Positions 24,930 through 34,948 of a DNA stretch of 64,000 nt are shown in pieces (position 1 is the first letter of the stretch; every line of letters begins with the position of its first letter). The notes below the pieces were generated by a model. It ran no database searches and was not told the origin of the DNA. It worked only from the letters and a program-made list of their open reading frames with translations. Origin of the DNA: Heterohyrax brucei (taxonomy: Eukaryota > Chordata > Mammalia > Hyracoidea > Procaviidae). The stretch is from the NCBI GenBank assembly GCA_028571685.1, contig CM053142.1, positions 132,548,796 through 132,612,795 of the forward strand, in the 5' to 3' direction. Made by a program: the position numbers and the translations under genes.

Positions 24930-25540
24930 TGGAAAAGATATGGACTGCTTTGAGGGTAGCGTGCCGACGTCATGGATGTACTTGGAACCTCAGCTGTTTG
25001 CTGGCTAATGTCTCTTTTGTACCGCTTCTTTTGGTTTGCAAGGTGTTGAACCTCCAGGAGACTGTGTTTCTTCAATTCAGCCCTCAAAAGACAAAAACAA
25101 GTTGTGTATCAGAGAGGAAGAATGTAGGAGGCTTTTATGCCACTGATATGCTTTTGGTTATTCTACTTATCAGGAACTAATAATGTCTTGATTTTTACAG
25201 CTATTTCCTACTGTAGCTAGAAACAGACATGGTTACTCATGTAGTGACCTGTGATGTCTGTTGCTCCCTGGATCCGCTTCATGTACATTCCTTAGTTTAA
25301 CAGAAAAATTCAGGGCATGAAGGCCATTGCTGGGATTCCTGTCATGGTGATTGCCAGCAGGGGGGTTTAGCAGCTCAGAAACAATCCCAAACTCATGTTT
25401 TTCTTGAAGTTAATCATTTCCTTATTTTAACTTTTTGAAGAGAGCTGTCATCAATTCTTCCCTCAAATTCTCTGAAAAGAACAGTAAATTTCTCTCAGTA
25501 TTACAATGCATTGGCTCCTTTTGTTCTTGAAGGCATTTCT
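24930..25540. other. Intron sequence, nothing recognised
   Basis: Short frames on both strands lack motifs. No repeat family is assigned. Confidence 0.35.
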
Positions 25541-25897
25541 CAAAGGATCTGAGTCTTTACTGACATTTCTATCAATTTGCTCTCTTTTGCTCTATCAACT
25601 ACTTTGAGAAGGTTGATATCCACAACGGTGATTATGCAATTGTCTATTTCTCATTTTAGTATTGTCAATTTCTGCTTCATTTATTTTGAAGCTCTGCTAT
25701 TAAGTACCTAAACAATAATGATTTTTATGCCTCATTAATATAATTACTTATTTATCATTATGAAATCCCTTTCTTTATCTGTGGTAATACTCTTTATCTT
25801 GAAGTCTATTGTAGCTGATATTCATATAGCCACTTCCTTCTTATGCTTACAGTTTGCATGTTACATTTTCTACCCAGTAATTTTCTATCTTTTATTT

Positions 25898-26344
25898 ATT
25901 TTTTTGTTGTGAATTAGTTGGAAGTTTACAGAGCAAGTTAGACTCTCAGTTGATAGTTTGTGCATATAGTGTTTCTTGATACTGGTTACATTCCCCTCTG
26001 TGTGAAAACACTCTCCTCACTTTTGTTCTGGGTTCCTTGTTTCCTGTCATCCTAATTTTTAACCACTTCCTGCCTTCTCATCTTTGCTTTTGGGCCAGTA
26101 TTGCCCTTTTGAGCTCTTTGAGTGTCCCAAGGAACACATTCCTCTTGGATATTATTCTTTATTTTATGGGCTTCTCAGTTGTTTGCCTAGAAGATGGTAT
26201 CTGGGAATGGCTTCAGTTTCAGGTCAGAAGGATGTCTTAGTGCCATAATCTCTAGGATGACTCCAGTCTGTCTCAGACCAGTAAATCTGGTCTTTTTTGT
26301 GAATTTGATTTTTTGTTCTACAGTTTTCTCCCACTCTGTACAGT
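25898..26344 (-). mobile_element. L1 3' UTR tail, minus strand, inserted in old L1
   Basis: After a T-rich left edge it reads 'ggaagtttacagagcaagtt', 'cttttgggccagtattgccc' and 'tctcagaccagtaaatctgg', the same 3' UTR text as at 53268-53538 and 53898 onward. Confidence 0.7.
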
Positions 26345-26697
26345 TTATTAAACTGTTAGTGTGTCTGAATTGAAGTCTGTTTTTTAGGCAACATGTAGTT
26401 GAGTCTTTCTTTTAAAAGAGCTATTCTGACAAGCTCTCTTTTTCATTGGACTATTTAGTCTGTTAATATTTAATATAATTATTGATATGGCTGTATTTAG
26501 ATCTTACCGTTTTACTATTTGTCTTCTTTTTGTCTTCTATGGTTCTTATTTCTCTATAACTCCTTTTCTGGATTGTTTAGTATTCTTTTGTATAATTTTA
26601 CAATTTCATTTATTGACTTTAGCTATACTTCTTTGCATTGTTTAGTTTTTAGGGTGTACTTAGAGTTAATAATATGCTACTTTCCATCAATTATGCA

Positions 26698-26845
26698 GCC
26701 TAGTGGTACAGTGGTTAAGTGTTGACTGTTAACCAAAAGGTTGGCAGTTTGACTCTATCAGCTGTTCCTTGGAAACCTTGGCAGTTCTACTCTGTCATAC
26801 CGGATCACTATGAGTTGGGATCAACACAACAGCAATGAATTTTTT
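26698..26845 (+). repeat. AfroSINE
   Basis: 'cctagtggtacagtggttaa', 'aaccaaaaggttggcagttt', 'cactatgagttgggatcaac' and a T run. Confidence 0.85.
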
Positions 26846-27561
26846 TTTTTTAGTTTTACACAAATTATAGAAAATAGCATCTCACTCCCGTCACCTTTAT
26901 GCTAATTGTTGTATTACACCTTCATGCGTTGCAAGCCCCAAAAGATAATGTCATAATTTTTGCTTTAAACATTGGTCTTTTGAAATATTTGTCTGTGGGA
27001 GGCTCCGGTCTGGTTAAGTATACAAGTCAGATCAGAAGCAGAAGAGCTCTCTGTGATTCTTTCACATTTCTTATTTCTCTGGTTGTTCTGTCTTTAATGT
27101 TAAAGGCTTTCTGAAATTGTGCGGTTCTTTGTCCCTATTTTAGAAGTTCTGTCTGCAAACCATTAATCTCAAAGGATGAGTGATCAGACAGGGACTGGCT
27201 GTTTCCTTGGGTGTCCTCAAAATACAATTTTTCCTGTTAAGGACATTCCATTTTTCTATGGAATAATGTTCAAATTTCTTACCGATGGGAAATCTGTTTG
27301 AATATATGCAGAGCGGAAGTCTCACAGTTAAGCCCTTAGACTTGTGATTAATTATTTCATTTTTAGTCCAGCAGCTCATCTGTGGCCTCAGCTGTCCTGG
27401 GTAGCCCTGTATCCACAGTCTCTCTAGTTCAGTTTCCCCGAAGAGGAAACCTTTTTGGCTTCTGTTGTGTAATGGAGGTAGTTGCCTGACTGTGAGGCAA
27501 GTATAGTTAAGGGTCTAACTGCTTCTGAGTCAACATTTCTACTAATTCTTTGGTTTTAGCC

Positions 27562-27630
27562 CAACCTCTGTCCTATAGTGCCACTATGAGTCAGAATCTA
27601 CTCAACAGCAGTGGGTTTGGGTTTGATTCA
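27562..27630 (+). repeat. AfroSINE 3' half
   Basis: 'gtcctatagtgccactatga', 'gtcagaatctactcaacagc' and 'agtgggtttgggtttgatt'. The head is missing. Confidence 0.8.
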
Positions 27631-27639
27631 CTGCATAAT

Positions 27640-28399
27640 TCAGAAGTTCCTGGTGACTCCAGTATTTTGAGCTGTTTTAGAGGTTTGTTCAAACTGGATT
27701 AGTTCTTGTTGGCTCCTATGCCCTCTCCACCATTGCCAGGCAGGTTTTATCTTTTTTTTTCCATTCTGCTAATTCACTCAGCATCCACCCTGTTCCTGTC
27801 TGCCACAGTGTTACTGAAAATTGACTTACTGTGATCTCCTCATGTGTACTTTCTGTCCTTTTTTGTGTATGCTTGTTTCTTTATTTTCATTTGAATGGAG
27901 TTTTCCAAAGGAAATAAATGCATATTCTCTTTTCCCTGATTAATAGAAAGTGAATAAATCACAAAGGACTAATTCAAGGAGATAGCAACATTTTTAGTGG
28001 CTTTTCTCTTCATTGTGTTAGGTTGGAATTTTAGTCAACCAGGAAAAGACATAAAGTTGACTCTCCAAGCAAGACAGTCAAGTGTGTGAGGGCCGCTGGT
28101 ACTTGTGGATGACTTAGGATCCCAGACTTTCTGAGCTATAAGGCACCTGTAGGTCTTTTGGGATAGTAGTTTTGACGTTTTACTTGGTACGTCAGCATAG
28201 AAAATAGATAAAAGATATGAAACTTTTCCTGGTATTTAAATTTTCTTGTAAAACCACTGAAACTCCTTTCAAGAGCTCTGGGGTTTCCCAGAGCATAGAT
28301 GGAAAACTTCTGCTTTAGTGGTGGCATTTTACATTGCCTTAGCCCAGGCAGCATCCTCAACCATCTCTCTTGTGTAAGTGCCTTGTGTATGTTGAACAG
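27640..28399. other. Intron sequence, nothing recognised
   Basis: No MYRFL exon is visible. The minus frame 28136-28402 has no known domain. Confidence 0.35.
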
Positions 28400-28600
28400 C
28401 AATAATAATATTAATTAAAATCTACTAAGTGCTCATTATGTTTGGCATTTCTTATACTGTCTCATTTAGTTCTGACAGCAATGCTGTATGGTACGTATAA
28501 TAATTATTCCCATTTCATAGGTGATGAAACTGAGGTCTGGAGAAGTTAAATATTTGATTATGGACACACAAGGAGATGGAAAATTTAGGAGTCAACCCAA
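28400..28600 (-). repeat. MIR SINE, full-length-like
   Basis: 'ctactaagtgctcattatgt', 'ctcatttagttctgacagca', 'attattcccatttcataggt' and 'gatgaaactgaggtctggag' follow MIR in the minus direction. Confidence 0.9.
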
Positions 28601-28740
28601 CTGGTCTATGTGACTGAGAAAGTCTACTGACTTAAACACAGTGTGACACTGGGTGGTCTGAGGGCCTTTTGGTCCCTTGGGAGCGCGTGTTAACATCACT
28701 GTGGGCGCTGGTGCTGTACACTGAGAACTGCCTCCCATTT

Positions 28741-28816
28741 GTGACTATATATGTAGTCACTATATATATATATATAGTCTATAGAGAGAGACTGTGTATA
28801 TATACATACACACACA
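28741..28816. repeat. TA / CA microsatellite
   Basis: A mixture of (TA)n, (AG)n and (CA)n short runs lies about 50 bp before MYRFL exon B. Confidence 0.8.
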
Positions 28817-28864
28817 GATGGACTAGATTAAAACAAAGAAGCAACGCATGTCTCTGATCCTCAG

Positions 28865-28932
28865 GCAACGCCGGCCACCTGATACCCCACCCTGTTGCGC
28901 ATCAGACCCATGCTGTCTTCCACAGATGGAAG
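28865..28932 (+). CDS. MYRFL: MYRFL coding exon B
   Basis: This 68-nt exon sits between acceptor CCTCAG and donor GTGAGT. Its first base completes the Leu codon left by exon A. It then reads QRRPPDTPPCCASDPCCLPQ followed by ME and one base of Gly. The QR..PDTPP..ASD.C..PQ pattern is that of the proline-rich MYRFL N-terminal region. Several positions that are Tyr or Ser in the remembered human protein are Cys here, giving two CC pairs in a short stretch. It lies 19.5 kb from exon A but only 95 bp from exon C. Confidence 0.88.
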
Positions 28933-29027
28933 GTGAGTGAGATCTATCTTCAGCACATCTTGCACCGTTATTCTTCTTCTTGGACTCTGGTGAGAAAGAG
29001 GCACTCTTCACCTGTGTCTTCCCCCAG

Positions 29028-29277
29028 GTGCATGCTGCCGAACTCTGAGGCCTCCAGCTGGGAGGATGCCAGCTGCTGCAGCTGCACCTGCACCTGGGAC
29101 AGTGCCTTCACAGCCGCCGCAAAGCATGTCTGAAACGAGCCACTCTGACTACACCCACAGTGGCTTTCACAACTGCTACTCAAGCACCAGTCATCCTGTG
29201 GCTCCACTGCACCAATCCATGCCCTCTCATCTGGGGATGAAGTGTTCTTACCAGCAGCCTCTGTGCTACCATCCTGG
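29028..29277 (+). CDS. MYRFL: MYRFL coding exon C (Ala/Pro- and Ser/His-rich linker)
   Basis: The exon follows a CCCCCAG acceptor and precedes donor GTAAACG. Its frame is fixed by the single base from exon B, and it encodes 82 full codons. It begins GACCRTLRPPAG, then an Ala-rich run (PAAAAAPAPG), then a Ser/His/Tyr-rich stretch (SETSHSDYTHSGFHNCY) and ends QQPLCYHPG. This is the low-complexity linker between the N-terminal motif and the DNA-binding domain. The order (RTLRP, SGFH, HLG.KCSY, QPLC) follows MYRFL although single residues have drifted, as expected for a disordered region. Confidence 0.9.
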
Positions 29278-29414
29278 GTAAACGGCAAACTAGATTTGAA
29301 AGACTGTAGCAGAAAGCCTCAGAACAGCCAGAGCCAGGGTAGTGCGAACTGAATGACCGGTGGAAATCGTTCCAGCAGATGGCAGTGTTGAGCCATGTAT
29401 CAGATATGGCAAGG

Positions 29415-29433
29415 CCCCCCCCCCCCCCCCCCC
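29415..29433 (+). repeat. Uninterrupted run of 19 C
   Basis: Pure poly(C), 138 bp after exon C. Such tracts are uncommon in mammals, tend to vary in length, and are often misread. Confidence 0.9.
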
Positions 29434-29481
29434 AGTGTTCCTGACATTAGCTAGGTTACTAGTTCTAAGTAGCAAACCCTT

Positions 29482-29645
29482 AAGGTGTAGTGGTGATGTT
29501 TTAGGTCTGCTAACCAAAAGGCTGCCAGTTCAAATCTGCCAGGTGCTCCTTGGAAATTCTATAGGGCAGTTGTACTCTGATCTATAGGGTTGCCTATGAA
29601 ATGTAATCATTTGATGGCAGTGGTTATGGTTTGGGGTTTTTTTAG
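29482..29645 (+). repeat. AfroSINE (first of a tandem pair)
   Basis: 'ctgctaaccaaaaggctgcc', 'agttcaaatctgccaggtgc', 'ctctgatctatagggttgcc' and 'gatggcagtggttatggttt'. The head is poor. Confidence 0.85.
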
Positions 29646-29653
29646 GTCCATAC

Positions 29654-29820
29654 TAGAAACCGTGGTGGCATGGTGGGTAAAAGCTAGAGCTGCTAACCAA
29701 AAGGTTGGCAGTTTGAATCCACCAGCACTCTGTGGAAACTATGGGGCAATTCTACCCTATTCTATAGGGTTGCTATGAGTAGGAATTAATGGCAATAGGT
29801 TTGGGTTTGTTTTTTTTTTT
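29654..29820 (+). repeat. AfroSINE (second of a tandem pair)
   Basis: 'tagaaaccgtggtggcatgg', 'aaccaaaaggttggcagttt', 'atagggttgctatgagtagg' and a T run. It begins 9 bp after the previous copy. Confidence 0.9.
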
Positions 29821-30247
29821 AAGGTCCACATTCAATGAAAAGTTAAAACATCAGAAATATAGAGAGATTCTGAGTGATGGATATTTACGCAGCCCCAACT
29901 AGCTAGAATACTTAAGGAAATTTATGACTGTGCACTTAAAAATCTGTCAATTAAGCATTAACTAATTTTTTTTCTTCTTTCCTTCCTTGTCTTCTCCATT
30001 CCTCCCTTCTATTCCTCACTCTGGAACTAAAGGATAGCAAAAAGAGTAAAGACTATCTAAAACTTTGGCAAAGTTTCATGGGGACAAAATTTTCAGGTAC
30101 AAAATACATGTGGATATTTTAGGTTTGTACCTTCTCTGTGCCGGTGAACCCTCTGCGTCTGACAGTTTTCAATTAACTTTACAAGTAGGTGAATCCCAGA
30201 TCCATTGGACAAAGGAAAACTAAGCTTCAGGCTATTGGAGGTCAAAA

Positions 30248-30417
30248 CCCAAAAAACCTAAATGCATTGTTGTCGAGTTGATTCTGACTCATAGTGACCC
30301 TATAGGGCACAGTAAAACTGCCCCATAGAGTTTCCAAGGAGTGCCTAATGGATTCAGACTGTCAGCCGTTTGGTTAACAGCGATAGCAGTTAAAACACCT
30401 AAGTCACTAGGGTTTTG
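30248..30417 (-). repeat. AfroSINE
   Basis: 'gttgtcgagttgattctgac', 'gccccatagagtttccaagg' and 'cctaagtcactagggttttg' in the minus direction, ending 140 bp before exon D. Confidence 0.9.
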
Positions 30418-30556
30418 CTCAGAGTTTCAGGAACCTTAATTAATTGATATTAGACTTAGAAGGGCAGAGAGGAGAACCTTTGGGGAGTTAAATATGATTG
30501 TATGTAGCTGAGAGAACAAGGAAGAGCTAATCTTCACTGTGGCTTTTTGATTTTAG

Positions 30557-30648
30557 AGACTTGCTGCCACCAGCCAAGAAGAGGAGGCACACACAGGTAC
30601 CGCAAGACCCCAGGGACTGCCCAGTGTGGACCCAGTACTCCAGGCCAA
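30557..30648 (+). CDS. MYRFL: MYRFL coding exon D (basic cluster, likely NLS)
   Basis: The acceptor is GATTTTAG and the donor GTGAGC starts at 30649. The exon completes the Gly codon from exon C and reads DLLPPAKKRRHTQ, then an acidic/proline segment ending YSRP plus one base. AKKRR is a classical monopartite nuclear-localisation-like cluster at the same place as KKRK in MYRF-family proteins, consistent with the cleaved N-terminal fragment entering the nucleus. The frame stays open past the donor to about 30887, but that extension is intronic: exon E continues exactly in the phase left at 30648. Confidence 0.87.
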
Positions 30649-30889
30649 GTGAGCAAACCTGGGCTGTGAACCAAATCAGAGCCTGCACGAGCGTAGCCAA
30701 CAAATCAAGGCATTTTAAACCAACCTTTGACCAGCCCTACAAAATTATTTTCTCTCTCATTGAACAGCCAAGATCAATTCTGGAAGTTAATTTCCTCCTT
30801 CTGACGTGGTATTTCAGACACATCTTAGATGAGGTCATACAGGCATTCCCAGAAAGAGATGTTGTTTTCTTTCTCTGGGGAAGGTGAAA

Positions 30890-32114
30890 TGCCAGTTCTT
30901 TCAGAAGTGTTTTAGGGAGCTGGAGCCCAGGATCGACCAGTAAGCATGGTATGCATCAGTTTATAGTAAGCAAGGTACATATGGGTTTAAGTGTGCTCAT
31001 TTCCTGACGTAAATGCTGTGGTGAAAACCAGGTGAAATTGTGCACCACAGTTTAGTAAGGAAGCACAATCAACCTGTGTATGCCTTGCCTATTGGGTGCT
31101 CTGTCCCTGGCCCCCGGCCAGGTGGACGGAATCTTTAAGAGCTTTCTGATGGGCCCATTGTTTTGTTTGATGAAACGCTTTTCAACTTTAATGTGCACAC
31201 CAGTAGCATGAAGATATGGATAAAATTGCGCATTTGGATTCACTAAGTCTCAGGTGCAGTCTGAGAGCATATGTTTAACAAGTTCGCAGGTGATCACGAT
31301 GTGACTGACTGGCTGGAACTCGGAGAAGCAAGACTTGAAAGGATGTTGTGGCTAGTAGAGCAGGCGGCCAGGAAGCTGTGCTTTCCTAGCCGTCATCTCA
31401 AACCAGCAGATTGCCAGGAGATCTTTGCAATCCTGTAAAGTGATTTTAGAAGTCTTTCATCAGAGTCATCTGATGCCTAGTATGGTCAAACAGTTTTTAT
31501 TCTTTGTCTTCTCTAACATGTGGCACATCCTGTTTTGAACTTAGAGACCTGATCAAGTTGAGGACGAATGGCTTAAAGGGTAAATCGCCATGACACTGGG
31601 AGAAAAGATGATATCCCAGATCAATTCTATTCGCCACTGTAACTGCTAAAATGTAGGTGTGTGCATAGTGCCCCAAATTCAGGACACCAAGTCAAATTTC
31701 TTTTACTCCTGTGTGTCAGCTTGGCAGAAGTCTGAGGTTTCTTTTTAGCCCCTGACTCTCCCACACACCTGCACTTTCGTCCATAAATTCTTGAGGTGTG
31801 TACCACCCTGAAAGGAGGTGAGTGTGGCTTTATCATGCCAACAGGGAAAGGCATAGTCTAACCAGCAAGTGTTGCTGCCTTTGCCTCTCAGAGCCCACAT
31901 GGTAAGAGCTGAGCTCCACAGAGCCTGCTGATCCTCTTGGGACAGTTGGCAGCAGATCCCGCATGGGCTGGGAGAATCCTTCTGTGGGTGATACCTTCAC
32001 CTCTCAGCCGAACCCTACAGATCGCCACCACCACATGGATCCATTGTGGCCAGAAGTTGCTTGGCTTTTGTTTTTCAACCCTAGCGACACAGAATGACAG
32101 TTACAACCCCCTTT
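30890..32114. other. Intron sequence, nothing recognised
   Basis: GC content is somewhat higher than in neighbouring repeats. No exon, RNA gene or repeat family is seen. Confidence 0.4.
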
Positions 32115-32240
32115 TGGAGCTACCACTGCTAGCCAAAAGGTCAGCAGTTTGAATTTACCAAACCCTGTGGAGCAGTTCTACTCTGTCCTGTAGGGTTCCT
32201 ATGAGTCCAAATTGACTTGATCGCAACAGCTTTTTCCCCC
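32115..32240 (+). repeat. AfroSINE, 5'-shortened
   Basis: 'gctagccaaaaggtcagcag', 'agttctactctgtcctgtag' and 'ggttcctatgagtccaaatt' match the 3' two-thirds of the SINE. Confidence 0.85.
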
Positions 32241-32965
32241 CTTGTAATATGAAACTATCCATGCCCTTCCTATGCAAGTTACCCTAATTTCTTCAGGAAT
32301 CTCACCATCTGCCTGGCAGCTTCTTCGTGATTCACAAGTACAGAGACCTGAGTAAATTCCCAGGCAGACAACAGAACCATCTGTTCACCCTCTTACATAC
32401 ATACCATCTCAGTGAAGGCGAGTCACTCAAACCCTTCGAGGGTTCCTGTGAAGCCAGATTGCTGTTCAGATCATCCCAGCTGTTGCAGAGCTAGAGTGCC
32501 ACCCTTTGCTGGCCTTTTTCCTGTTCCCTGAGAAGGCACTGATTTTCATAGTCTCCAGAGAACAGCCACTGAAAAGTGGCCGGAGTGTTCCCACAGTGAG
32601 GAAGTCCTGAATCCCTTGTTAAAAGTCCTATTTGGGAATCGCTGAGAAGCTGACTACAGATAATTGGTTCCATGACAATGAGCAGGTTCCCAAGGTCAAA
32701 AAAAAAAAAAAAGACAAAAGGCAAAAATTTGTCATTCCAGTTACCACATTTACAACTTTTTCAGTAAATGTTGCTATAAGGGAGAACTCCAGTTTGACAT
32801 TCCAGAGGCCAGAGGTTGTCACAAAGGCCCCAGAGAAATGCCATCTTGGTGAAGGGAGGAGAAGCTCATGCCAGCCTTGTAGGAAGGAGTAGGATTGTTG
32901 AGTTTCGATGGGCAGAAATACTCTAAATCAATCAGTAATGCCTTTTGTGGTGACCTGTGCAGTAC
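32241..32965. other. Intron sequence with a 13-A run
   Basis: No exon or repeat family was recognised. A run of about 13 A lies at 32699-32711. Confidence 0.35.
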
Positions 32966-33110
32966 AGAAGCCCTGATGGTGAAGCCGTGAAGTGCTGTGT
33001 CTGCTAACCAAATCCCCCAGCACTCCTTGGAAACTCTACAGGGCAGTTCTACTCTGACCTATAGGGTTGCTATGAGTCAGAATCGACTCCACAGCAGTGA
33101 GTTTGGTTTC
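32966..33110 (+). repeat. AfroSINE
   Basis: 'agaagccctgatggtgaagc', 'ctctgacctatagggttgct' and 'atgagtcagaatcgactcca' make this one of the better preserved copies. Confidence 0.9.
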
Positions 33111-33374
33111 TAAGCAGTATGCTTTGGCTAAGGGTTTCAAAATCGACATTCACATGGGGCTCACAATGTAAAGTTATTAGGTTGGCACGGACAGATGTGA
33201 AATTTACGCTTACATAGAAAGTAGCCAGTGAGTATGCTGGTCATTGGCTGCACCTGGTCTGAGCCCCAAATTCAACAGCATTCCTAGGCCCACATGGAGG
33301 CCTCGAGTGGTGTGTACAGTTTTGAATGTACCCAGAGGTGCCTCAGAAGAAAGCCCTGGTGATCTGTTTCCAAA

Positions 33375-33470
33375 AGGTCTCAGCCTTGAAAACCTATGGA
33401 GCACAGTTCTGCTCTGCAACAGATAAATTGGCATCGACTGCACAGCAACTGGTTTGGTTTTTGGTTTTGG
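33375..33470 (+). repeat. AfroSINE remnant
   Basis: 'aaaacctatggagcacagtt', 'attggcatcgactgcacagc' and 'aactggtttggtttttggtt'. Confidence 0.75.
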
Positions 33471-33869
33471 CTTCATATAATCTGAGTTCCAAATAGAAAA
33501 AGGTTTTGCAGCCTAATAGGCGTGGCCTTTTGATGCATAGTGAGAAATGAATGGGCTGAAGTTACACCATAGGGTTAGAAAAAGTGCCTGTCTCATCACC
33601 CCAGCAGTTGGAGACTTTCTAAGTCTTCCTTTTCTTGAGTATCTTGGAAATGGCAGGTTCTACTTTACTCATCTCCAAAGCTTTTATAAGTAATCAGAAA
33701 AAAAATGTTGTAAAAGGCAGTCAAGTGGAAACTCTTGGTTGTCTCCAAAAGGCTGAGGCTTGGGCAGCATCCTGCTTTTACCCTTCAACTTCTTTCTGTT
33801 GTTAGATCTTGTCAAGAAATGCTCAGTACAGCTTGAAAGGGAAAGGAAGGTTGGAGGTCCGTCTCTTCC

Positions 33870-33950
33870 ACTTGACAGCTGTGGTAGGTTATTTCAGTTC
33901 TTTGAGCCTCAGTTTCCGTATTTGTTAAATGAGATTAAGAATCTTTAACT
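33870..33950 (+). repeat. MIR SINE fragment
   Basis: 'ttctttgagcctcagtttcc' and 'gtatttgttaaatgagatta' match the MIR core. Confidence 0.65.
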
Positions 33951-33959
33951 CATAACTAT

Positions 33960-34106
33960 TTTAGAAGTCTCTTTGGTGGCATCCACTAAAACATAAACTG
34001 GAGACTCTACTCCCAGGAACGTCCCTAACAGAAATGTGTACATGTGTCTACCAAAAGACATGCACAAGAAAGTCTATAGCAGCATGATTCATAAAAACTA
34101 AAAAAA
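33960..34106 (+). mobile_element. Old L1 3' region, left half (split by RTE)
   Basis: 'tgtctaccaaaagacatgca' and 'ctatagcagcatgattcata' are L1 ORF2-end/3' UTR text. It continues at 42791 after the RTE. Confidence 0.75.
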
Positions 34107-34948
34107 TGATCAAGAATGAATGGTACTGAAGGAATAAATCGAAGCTGCTTTGATGGCATTGGGAACAAACAAGTCTCCAGGAATTGACAGGATATCAATT
34201 GAGGTAGTTCAACAAATAGATGCAGCGCTGAAAGTGCTCACTTGTCTATGCCAAGGAATTTGGAGGAGAGCTACCTGACCAGCTGACTGGAAGAGATCCA
34301 TATTTGTGCCCATCCCAAAGAAAGGTGATCCAACTGAACGTGAAAATACAAAGCAATATCATTAATATCAAGTGCAAGTAAAATTTTGCTCAAGATCATT
34401 CAAAAGCGACTGCAATAGCATATTGCCAAAGAACTGCTAGAAATTCAAGGCAGATTGAGAAGAAGATAAGGAACCAGAGATATCCTTGCTGATGTCAGAT
34501 GGATCTTAGCCAAAACCAGGAAATACCAGAAAGATGTTTCCCTCTGTTTCATTGACTGTGGGAAGGCATTTGACTGTGTGGATCTTAGCAAATTATGGCT
34601 AAACTTGTGGAGAATGGGAATTCCAGAACACTTGATTGTGTTCATGAGAAATTCATACATGGATTAAGAGGCAATTGTGCAAACAGAACAAGGGGACACT
34701 GTATAGTTTAAAGTCAGGACAGGTGTGCTTCAGTGTTCTCACCTTTCACCATACCTTTTGAATCTGTATGCTGATCAAATAATCTGAGAAGCTGAATTAT
34801 ATGGAGACGAACAAAGCATCAGGACTGGAAGAAGACTCATTAACAATGTGCATTATGCAGATGACACAACCTTGCTTGCTGAAAGTGAAGATCAAAGACC
34901 ACAGCCTTAAGTATGGGTTGCACTTCGACATTAAGAAAACAAAAATCC
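34107..34948 (+). mobile_element. RTE-type LINE, left half (split by L1)
   Basis: 5'-truncated RTE: 'tccatatttgtgcccatccc', 'ttgctgatgtcagatggatc', RT text with GIPEHLIVF and the YADD codons at 34854-34865. Many stops make it dead. The text breaks at 34948 and resumes at 42123 with 'cctcacaactgg', as in other RTE copies. Confidence 0.85.
34941..34948 (+). repeat. Target-site duplication of the L1, left
   Basis: AAAAATCC before the L1 start is repeated at 42123-42130 after its A-tail. Because it begins with A, its left limit is ambiguous. Confidence 0.75.

Larger units (their letters stand above)
25541..27110 (-). mobile_element. Old L1 with a younger L1 tail and an AfroSINE inside
   Basis: L1 complement is seen at 25600-25895 ('gaaatccctttctttatctg', 'agtctattgtagctgatatt') and again at 26345-26690 ('ttagtctgttaatatttaat', 'tatttctctataactccttt'). 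The gap 25898-26344 holds a younger L1 tail. An AfroSINE follows at 26698. The right edge is uncertain. Confidence 0.6.

Noticed and set aside
30649-30887. Open frame extending past exon D
   Set aside because: Homology to MYRFL ends at the GTGAGC donor, and exon E continues in exactly that phase.
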